Assembly: GCA_018806985.1 (NCBI GenBank)
Contig: JADANN010000459.1
Location: forward strand, 62,001-126,000
Length of the DNA: 64,000 bases
Origin: Angiostrongylus vasorum
Taxonomy: Eukaryota; Nematoda; Chromadorea; Rhabditida; Metastrongylidae
Direction: 5' to 3'
A program made the position numbers and the translations under genes. Of the stretch, positions 57,256-64,000 are shown in pieces. The notes below the pieces were generated by a model that made no database searches, was not told where the DNA came from, and was given only the letters and a program-made list of their open reading frames with translations. The stretch's first letter is position 1. The number at the start of each line of letters is the position of its first letter.

Positions 57256-57546
57256 AAACACATCATATAGAAGTGGAGACCGTCTGGATACCGTTAAAAC
57301 CACATAGAGCCCACGTGAATCTGCCTACCTGCTTGAATAACGGTGGCAAGAGAATGAAACAAACAAGAAGATTCCTAAGGATAGCACGTTACTCAAGAAA
57401 GGACTTTCTAGGTATGTATGCGTCAGGATTTCACATTTTTCTTCACAAAATTCTTCCAGGAAAAAAAATAGTATTCCAAGGACGCAACGATGCTCAACAG
57501 CCACTTTTTCTTGCTGATATGCGTATTCAACATTCACTGACAATGT
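57256..57546 (+). CDS. 3' end of an unknown gene, two exons
   Basis: Exon 57256-57411 (acceptor CATCATATAG, donor CTAG|GTATGT) joins 57469-57546 (acceptor TTCTTCCAG) in phase, across a 57-nt intron with consensus nematode ends. The joined frame reads VETVWIPLKPHRAHVNLPTC, then FLRIARYSRKDFLGKKIVFQ and NDAQQPLFLADMRIQHSL before TGA. The sequence is basic with one cysteine and no membrane segment. The upstream exon supplying the first base of the opening codon was not found; a SINE lies just 5'. The family is not recognised. Confidence 0.45.
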
Positions 57547-57548
57547 GA

Positions 57549-58160
57549 CTCGGTGACTCTACTTGATCAGTGTGTATTCAGCACCGAAACGCATCCACTG
57601 CCTATTATGAATGTGGTGAACACTGATGAACAGCATGTATTCGCCATAATATTGAAGGACTGAAAGACTGAAGGACCTGTGCCTGCTCGCATTATTCCTG
57701 ATGTAATGAATAGAATTGCTATGGCTTTGTTAGAAAAAATTACTTAGAAATTTCGTAGAAGTGAGTGTTCCATTGGCTTTTATTGAAATAGTGAATTATC
57801 AACTGTTATACCTTTAGTGAGAAATTTCTAAGCATGGAAACAATCCACTATGAGCTCTTGGTATTCCAAGTTAGTCGTTCTGTCCTATCTGAAAAAAAAT
57901 GGGGAATCTCCACTGTTTTACACAAAAATCGAAGAAAAAATTTTTTGGTATCATCGCTTCCCAGTCATACCAAAGCCTAGTTATTGAACCTGAAAATCTG
58001 GGAAATCAAGCTTAAAAAGTCGTGATTCGTCGTGACTGTTCCTTTTAGTACTTCGTACAACTATGTACATAACATCTACTTTCAGAATTACTTCACCCTT
58101 TGATGGCCAGAACAGTCCTTTTTTTCTTTTTTTTGAACACAGAAGCAAAACGAAAAAAGA
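57549..58160. other. No gene recognised
   Basis: Nothing beyond ordinary AT-rich sequence could be supported. Confidence 0.4.
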
Positions 58161-58550
58161 CTGAAAGACATAGCCACAATGACTTTGAGATATTTAGAAA
58201 ATTTGAAACCCAGACTAGATTTGAACCTTGGATTACCTTTTCCGCGGGCCACCCGTCACCACTCAGGTCCTCGCTCTGCCTTTCTCTGAGAAAGGTTTTT
58301 TTTACCCCGTTTCCGTCGACAGGTGGTTTCTGACGGCACCGTTAGGGTAAAAAAAAGATTGGCTAAGAGGAAGCCAAAGCGAGAGCCTCAGTAGAGCAGT
58401 GCGCAACACGTGAGCACCCGGAAGCGGTAATCACGGGTTCCAATCTGGCATAGGAGTCCAAGTTTTGCAAATAATTCAGCATCATTGTGGTCGCATTTCA
58501 CATAATACCCTGCCGATGAAAAAATAATGGGAAGTGGATAAAAAAGCTAA
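58160..58550. mobile_element. Two SINE family C copies, head to head
   Basis: On the minus strand 58330-58160 has AGGTTCAAATCTAGTC (B-box) and a TAAATATCTCAAAG tail. On the plus strand 58360-58550 has AGTAGAGCAGTGCGC (A-box), CACGGGTTCCAATCT (B-box) and the tail TTTTGCAAATAATTCAGCA, ATAATACCCTGCCG. The plus copy is the clearest tRNA-like head of this family. Confidence 0.7.
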
Positions 58551-59224
58551 ACAGACCACATGATGTTTCATAACACTGTGGAAATGTCCACAAAGTCGTT
58601 TACCTGCTTCTTTTCAAAGTTACCAAAATCATTACCACACCAGTTGTATTTACTGTAGCATCAACTAGTACTTATCATTAGGTAGTTCTGACAAGGTTTG
58701 CAAAGCTGCGCATCACTTCATTCAACATTCCACAGAAAAATGGTGTTTCTATGAGCTTCCTAAACCTATCGCCCATTGCATTATTGGTAAATTTATTGCG
58801 AGGGTTATTCCACACAAGTTGCTAGAGTTTGCTCCTTGATTTTTTTGCCATCCCTCAGCCTTGATTTTTCATTGTAGCATATAAAAGCACCAATTTTCCT
58901 AGTTATAGGCTGACAGCGTTCCTTTTACTATGGTTTTTATTTCCGGAACAAACCATCTGTGGACGAGTTTGCACTTGTGCTTGTATTCGTTGTTCTCTAT
59001 TCGCCCATAAGGGACTTTGTTTGATTCCCATTCACCAACTTGCTTGCAATGGTAAATCAAATCGTTCCGTATATAAACGTATATTTCTGGAGTTAGTATT
59101 CAACTACGGTGATCCCAAAAGAAGAAGTTGAAAGCAATAGGTTCTGACAGGTCTAAAATGAAATTCTTTGATATGGATAGGATTTCAAGCAATCCTTTTT
59201 GCGCATGAATCAAGCTAACTATAA
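58551..59224. other. No gene recognised
   Basis: No splice-consistent frame or repeat match was found. Confidence 0.4.
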
Positions 59225-59227
59225 AAT

Positions 59228-59508
59228 AAATAAACGGTAAGGCACGTGACGTCGATCAATCCCCTGAGATATGCACCATAGATTCGATTTAAATACGCAA
59301 CGTTAGAGGTGACTGAATACATATCTGGCCTTTACATTGACTCGAGGTGGCCTACCGATGCATCGATCCAGTGTTCCCCTCCTCCCAGAGAAGTCTGGTA
59401 CCAACTTGCCAAACCCGTAGAAAAGGCAAGCTTGGTGAGGTTGGGGGCGCGGGATCCATAGCGTGTGTATTGCAAAGCTCCTCTAACCACTGCGCTACTC
59501 GCGTCCCA
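59228..59508 (-). mobile_element. tRNA-derived SINE, family A
   Basis: Reverse orientation, with the head at about 59500 (CGCAGTGGTTAGAGGAGC on the minus strand) and the body to about 59228. A further short head fragment of the same family lies at 59803-59845. Confidence 0.8.
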
Positions 59509-60190
59509 CCAAGCTAATTATGGAGTGAAAAATGGTAGCGTTTTTCATTATTGGCTTTACAATATGGTGCAAAAAATACTCTCTCTTCTAAGTTCAAAGC
59601 GATATATCTCAGCTCATATTGAACATGAATAAATACACTAACTGCACTAAAGACCATTAGAATCCACAGATCTTTGTCAGTCATGTAGAAGTGCTTTTAT
59701 TCCACCAAGAATAAGTTCTAACTTTATGGAGCCGACGAAGAATACTTTTACTCACTTCTTCTGTAGAACAGTTGGTTTTCTCAGCATGGTGAACGAGTAA
59801 CAATGTTGTGTATTGCAAGGCACCTTTTAAAACCACTGCGCTTCACAGGATTCCCAGACATTTACGAAGACATTTTCAGAAAAAGACAGCTTTATTCGAC
59901 TAAGAATAGCATTCCGTCGACAACGTCAGTAGTAAAACAAAGCAAAGAAGCTCAACTGGAAAATTTGCAACGAAAACATCCTAGATGGTGTTCAATTTTA
60001 AGTTCTAATGAGCTGCTCCAATTGCAGCTTTATTCGTATGGCGCTTTTTGAACTGTAGAGAGGTGTTGGCAAGAACTACAGTTCGATAATGCCTGAAAAG
60101 CGTCAAATTGGTTTAGGGACGTACAAAAGCTTCCTTCTTAGGTAATTTGTAAAACCTCTACGGTCTAGTGTAAAAAAATATGGTAACAGG
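59509..60190. other. No gene confirmed; open frame at 59803-60051
   Basis: A plus-strand frame starts inside a SINE head fragment. After an acceptor-like ACATTTTCAG at 59879 it continues KRQLYSTKNSIPSTTS to LQLYSYGAF-stop. It may be a terminal exon of 57 codons, but no partner exon was found. Confidence 0.25.
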
Positions 60191-60324
60191 GTTAATCGCT
60201 AAAAAAGAATAGGTCTCTATAGATGTAGAAATCTGAAGTACTGCTGCTCAAACAACTGCTTCGTTGTTTGGTTGGGAACTTATTATTTTTTTCTTCTCGT
60301 AAAGAAAATCCATCCAACAGCTCA

Positions 60325-60455
60325 TACCTCTTTGCTATTCTCAGTTGAGCCAAGATGGCAATATGGGTGATAGAGAGGACTACAGAAAAAGCGAATAACA
60401 CCGTGATTAACATGAAGTAATGTGAGTCTGTAATGAGACTCCATATAAAGAACAT
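60325..60455 (-). CDS. Candidate membrane-segment exon
   Basis: A minus-strand ATG at 60455 opens MFFIWSLITDSHYFMLITVL, continuing through a long hydrophobic stretch to AQLRIAKR, and meets a good donor AAGAG|GTATGAG at about 60325. This looks like one transmembrane helix followed by a basic cytoplasmic end. It lies just downstream of the 60931-61572 membrane-protein gene on the same strand, so it could be a neighbouring gene's first exon or an alternative exon. Confidence 0.35.
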
Positions 60456-60930
60456 TTTTTAAATTTTTTGTTCAGCAGAAAAAAAAGAAACATTTGCTAA
60501 CATCTGATGATATCTAGTTCGGACGAAGTTCACTATTTTCAAAACCTTTCATGACGATAACTCTAACGGAAACCTTAGGAAGGAACTGGGTTATTGACTT
60601 TGAAATAAGCTAAGTTGGTTAGAGAATCAGACTGTTCGTTCCTAGTGAAAAAGCGCGCACCAACAGCAATCACCCTATCGACGACATTCCGTAGATTTAT
60701 GACGAATAAAACGGCGCTGCCATTCGCGGCTCAAATCTGTAAAGAAAAGAAGCAAAACAATGCATGGTCCACAGTATTGCCGTTATAGCGTCTATAAAAT
60801 CGAAATGTTCTCAGTTTTGCTGAATTTCTAACTAAAGAACTAGCGTGACACACACTACCTAGTTTTTGTAATTTGAACCTCATTTTTCATAGTTCTTTCT
60901 ACTGCGTACTTATGCAGACGAAGAGAGAAT

Positions 60931-61572
60931 TTAACAATCTATCGACAAAAAGATGTGGAGTGGTTGTGGAACACAGCATTCAAGAACAATTCCGACCAAG
61001 AATATTGAGAACACTACCAGCCACTGGACACAAACTGAGAAAAGTAACGCCCCTTCACCTGAAATGGCAAGAAAGCCGCTCGACTTTTGATAAGATTCAA
61101 ATTTCATAATCTTTTTAATCGCTCTACAAAGCGAGCACTTCAATCGATGGAAAACACCTGATAGGTACATAGCACTTTCGGGAAGCATCTTCTGTTCACT
61201 TGCGCTACCAAACAAAACGAGAGCTCCGAAGAGCAAGGTTTGATACCGTGATTGCAAAGAATGCTTCTGCCCTTCGACCGATAAAAATCCCTGAAAGGCA
61301 AAAAAACTACTGACTGAAAGCGTCGTCGTAGATGCTGCCGTTAGCTGTTGGTTTTCTGGCAAAATTTTGAGCGAAGAAAACCCCATTGTAAGTGAGACTG
61401 ATAACAGTGATGATCATATACACTGCAGCATAACTCTGTAAACGATTAACTTGCAAATTTATGTAATAAGATGTATATACCAAAGTGTTTAGGATCAACT
61501 ATTGTTCCATAGCTAATTAAAAGCACTTACCCCTTTTAAATTAATCTTAAATGTAACTAGAAACGCAGACAT
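60931..61572 (-). CDS. Small multi-pass membrane protein, four exons, unknown family
   Basis: Exons 61572-61531, 61435-61382, 61290-61158 and 61058-60931 join in phase to 357 nt (118 aa). The three introns are 95, 91 and 99 nt, with acceptors GTTTACAG, GCCTTTCAG and CCATTTCAG. Three hydrophobic segments are visible: YAAVYMIITVISLTY (about residues 16-30), YQTLLFGALVLFGSA (about 48-62) and ALLFSVCVQWLVVFSIFLVG (about 80-100). The loop between the second and third is polar (SEQKMLPESAMYLS). The second donor (GGG|GTTTTC) is weak; reading through it would stop after a single-pass 56-aa protein. No family is recognised; a fragment of a larger receptor cannot be excluded. Confidence 0.55.
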
Positions 61573-61819
61573 TTTTAAGTATTTTCTATTGGAACTTGGA
61601 AACTCGAAAAATAAGACAGCATATTGCAATTCTCGCGCAGTAAATAAAGTCTAGGATAAAAAGTGGAAGTGACACGAGGGTGTAGAAGGCAACCATCTTT
61701 TACATTATCCGGAACTCACGGCTGTATATGGAATCCATTCCAGTTTGATCTCATTAGACTTCAGTGATCTTGCGTTGATCGGCTTAATACACTGAAATGA
61801 TGTTAACCTATTATTTACT

Positions 61820-62055
61820 GCTTATTCTTTTTTAACCGCAGGGTATATATTGCGAAATATAACTTTGATGATGCTGAGATATTTGCAAAACTCCGGACCG
61901 CAGGTGTCTGCAGTGGGGGAACGAACGCGCTATTGGCTGAGATATTTGCAAAACTCCGGACCGCAGGTGTCTGCAGTGGGGAACGAACGCGCTATTGTTC
62001 TTTCCGGGGAGTAACGCGTTAACGTTGGTATGGTAGTGAAGTACTGCGTGGTACT
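61820..62055 (-). mobile_element. SINE family C with internal 66-bp tandem duplication
   Basis: TGAGATATTTGCAAAACTCC to ACGAACGCGCTATTG appears twice in a row (61876-61935 and 61940-61998). It matches the reversed tail and B-box of the 15741-16340 units. Confidence 0.8.
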
Positions 62056-62147
62056 CAACCAAATCGATTCCACTTTTTAGAAGCCCATAAAAGGTGAAGA
62101 TGAGAGCTTAATAAGAAGAAGAAAGCGTTAAAAAATCGAACCTTTTG

Positions 62148-62439
62148 TGCAGGATTCAAATACGGCGGTGGTATTCTGAATTTAAGTGTGTCAGAACTGA
62201 ACGTCGCAGATGGCATCGTACTGTGTCCATTTCTCGCGTTCACTTCTCTTATTTTATATTTCGGTTCGGCAGGTCCTCTAAGCAAAAGAAAGGTGGCACT
62301 GCCTTGGGAGGATTACGTTCGCTGGTTCCTTTCCGAACCCGCGTTGGCGCGACACGCCTTTGATCATCCGACTGTGGTCTGTCCTACAGAAAGGTTCCAA
62401 AAAAAAAACGTCCCGATCACTATAAATCTGATAACCTGA
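62148..62439 (+). CDS. Possible exon, unknown protein
   Basis: After the acceptor CCTTTTGTGCAG, a frame of 96 codons runs to TGA. It includes FKYGGGILNLSVSELNVADG, a hydrophobic VLCPFLAFTSLILYFG segment and WEDYVRWFLSEP. A donor could also end the exon at about 62272 (GGCAG|GTCCTC). No start, partner exon or family could be assigned, and another frame is also open. Confidence 0.3.
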
Positions 62440-62649
62440 GAACGAAAGCAGACAGACGTTACTATTAATGAAGATTTAAGGCCTTTCGCTCACCATTTTA
62501 TACAATATAAATCGAAAAGTTACTAGCTAACATAAAATGAATAAAACTTACTACTTACTACTCATTACTTACTAATTACCAGTGCTCTTATTTTTTTATT
62601 ATTACTATTTACTAAGCATTACTTTAGTATTACTAATACTTACTTGGAT

Positions 62650-62985
62650 ACTTGGATGTTGGTTTAGCCACTGTGTTTCCCTGCAGTCCCGAGGTCAGCC
62701 TGGCCAAAGTCTCCCGCAGGTCGTCATCACCACAGGTAGTCGCCGCTCTTGTGGATCAGAGCGAGATTTACCAGCACGCAACTAGTCCGATACCACGACG
62801 GTGGTGGATCTTGGGATTGATTTACTCTTAGCTCGGCTTCCTGATGAAAACGCCGGACTCCTTCCCAGCTTGGGAGACCCTGTCGAGGCACGAATTTCTC
62901 CGCAGTGCATCGATGCCCAACAACCAGGGACACCTCCCAGCCACGATGAGGCGGGCAAACCGCTGGGAGCATATATACACATATA
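62650..62985 (-). mobile_element. RTE-like 5'-region fragment (repeat family D)
   Basis: Matches 42855-43235 over its full length and 26655-26890 at one end. It lies just upstream, in opposite orientation, of the RTE-type element that begins at about 63260. Confidence 0.7.
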
Positions 62986-63259
62986 TACGCTGAGTAAGCA
63001 AAGAAATATAATATACCCATCAAAAAAAGTCTAACATAAAGACAAACCTCAAAATTTGCTGGGACGGCTCTTTCAGAAACAATTGTGGACAATCTAAGAG
63101 CTATTTATTTCAGCACAGTGGAACAAAACCTTAAAAAATCTTTTTAGAACAGCGGTCGTTTCCAAGTGTACATCATTGTTCCTGGCCGGAGAGTAAATAG
63201 GAACGTGACCTAGGAGATATCATCATAGTAAAGAGATCGATATCGTGTGACTTTTTGAA

Positions 63260-64000
63260 CAAGATCCTCGTAATTGATCACCGCCCCCATCGAGGAAGAG
63301 AGGTATTTCTCGGTTTCGAAATGCGACGTAGAGCGGGCTACATGACTCATGGTCTCCTCGTTTCCAACTTATCGCACACCGGCAAATCTCCCTGCAATCC
63401 ACGAGGGCGGCGACTGTCTGAGATGGGTGACCTAAGGAAGGCTTCGGCTAATCAGACCTTGAGTATACCGGGTATCATAAACAATAAACCAGCAAATCTC
63501 CGATCTCAGTATCCCGCAAACTGGCGGCTCCCGTCACCGACGTCGGACGACGAGACAAGCGCTGACAGGCTAGTAAATCTTAGGTTGTAGAGGACGTCAC
63601 TGGAAATGGATACGAGCACGTCCATGCCACACCGTCGAGACAGCTTCTTGCTCTGCAGCTATAACTCCGGAACAGTCTTTTAAGATGCCGACCTTTATGC
63701 TCTTCTTAACGCCGCTATTCTCATGAAATTCCATATGATTACACCACAACAGACGAAAATCAGGAAGACCAAAACTACCTTTTAGAAGACGGGACACCTG
63801 GTATTAGTTTTAGGGAAATTTCCGTCACGAAGTGGCGGTGGCGTTCACTTTGTCGTACAGCCGTCAATTCCCCACCTAGTCACATCATAGGAAGTCCTAT
63901 CATAGGTCTTAGCCATTCATCGTCTCCCCTCTTCATCGTTGAAAAATCCACTATCATCAACTGTCTCTCACCAGTTTATACAGCTCATGAGGGCGATGGA
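63260..64000 (+). mobile_element. Second RTE-type LINE, 5' part, cut by window end
   Basis: The plus strand carries a 5' leader frame (GDLRKASANQTLSIPGIINN, PANLRSQYPANWRLPSPTSD, to 63590), then a decayed endonuclease. It reads LLCSYNSGTV, ALLNAAILMKFHMITPQQTK, GGVHFVVQPSI and STVSHQFI, with in-frame stops between. The CSYN start and the QQTK position (normally QETK, with the catalytic Glu) identify the AP endonuclease of an RTE-1-like family distinct from the 5.6-8.8 kb family. The catalytic Glu appears replaced by Gln and the frame is broken, so it is a relic. Confidence 0.65.

Noticed and set aside
1..64000. CRISPR arrays, bacterial operons, or an integrated DNA virus
   Set aside because: No spaced short direct repeats, no Shine-Dalgarno-led gene strings and no viral core genes were seen; every repeat found fits eukaryotic transposons or simple repeats.

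Overview
The window looks like nuclear DNA of a parasitic nematode, most likely a strongylid (hookworm-like) species. The evidence is short phase-consistent exons, introns of about 50-130 nt with TTTCAG-type acceptors alongside much longer ones, a recognisable nematode FMRFamide-like peptide gene, and dense decayed retroelements (RTE-type LINEs, a Penelope-like element, mariners, tRNA-derived SINEs). No bacterial operon, CRISPR array, rRNA or free-standing tRNA gene was seen. Most long open frames are chance frames or lie inside transposon remnants. The real genes have short exons that must be assembled from splice sites.

Layout. 1-8.8 kb: fragments of one RTE-type LINE family, all antisense, one of them nearly full length but decayed (about 5.6-8.8 kb), plus a Penelope end fragment. 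8.8-14.5 kb: a ten-exon plus-strand gene for an NAD(P)-dependent short-chain reductase of the dihydroflavonol-4-reductase / 3-beta-HSD-like (extended SDR) type. It carries a one-base frameshift before its VVITSS strand, and a SINE and another repeat in its introns. 15.6-21.2 kb: a transposon nest with tandem SINEs, a mariner relic, a Penelope-like element with GIY-YIG endonuclease between about 420-bp inverted terminal repeats, and another RTE fragment. 22.8-36.7 kb: gene-poor, with weak exon candidates, (TA)n microsatellites and a mariner N-terminal relic.

36.7-40.9 kb: the clearest gene, a six-exon flp-18-type neuropeptide precursor (168 aa) with seven amidatable PGVLRF/PGMLRF-type peptides and one degenerate copy. 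41-48.8 kb: repeats and uncertain ORFs. 48.9-49.4 kb: a two-exon minus-strand small secreted protein. 50.7-52.3 kb: a five-exon minus-strand gene of unknown function with a 20-nt micro-exon. 55-57.6 kb: Penelope and mariner relics, SINEs and the 3' end of an unknown plus-strand gene. 60.9-61.6 kb: a four-exon minus-strand gene for a small multi-pass membrane protein. 62.6-64 kb: RTE-like 5' sequences and the start of a second RTE-type element cut by the window edge.

The host genes show no shared pathway. The most notable finding is the Penelope family: its terminal repeat carries a hammerhead-ribozyme-like fold, seen in two copies 37 kb apart. The flp-18 gene also shows lineage-specific peptide changes and a repeated exon unit. 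All gene models were built by eye from splice sites and reading phase, without transcript support.
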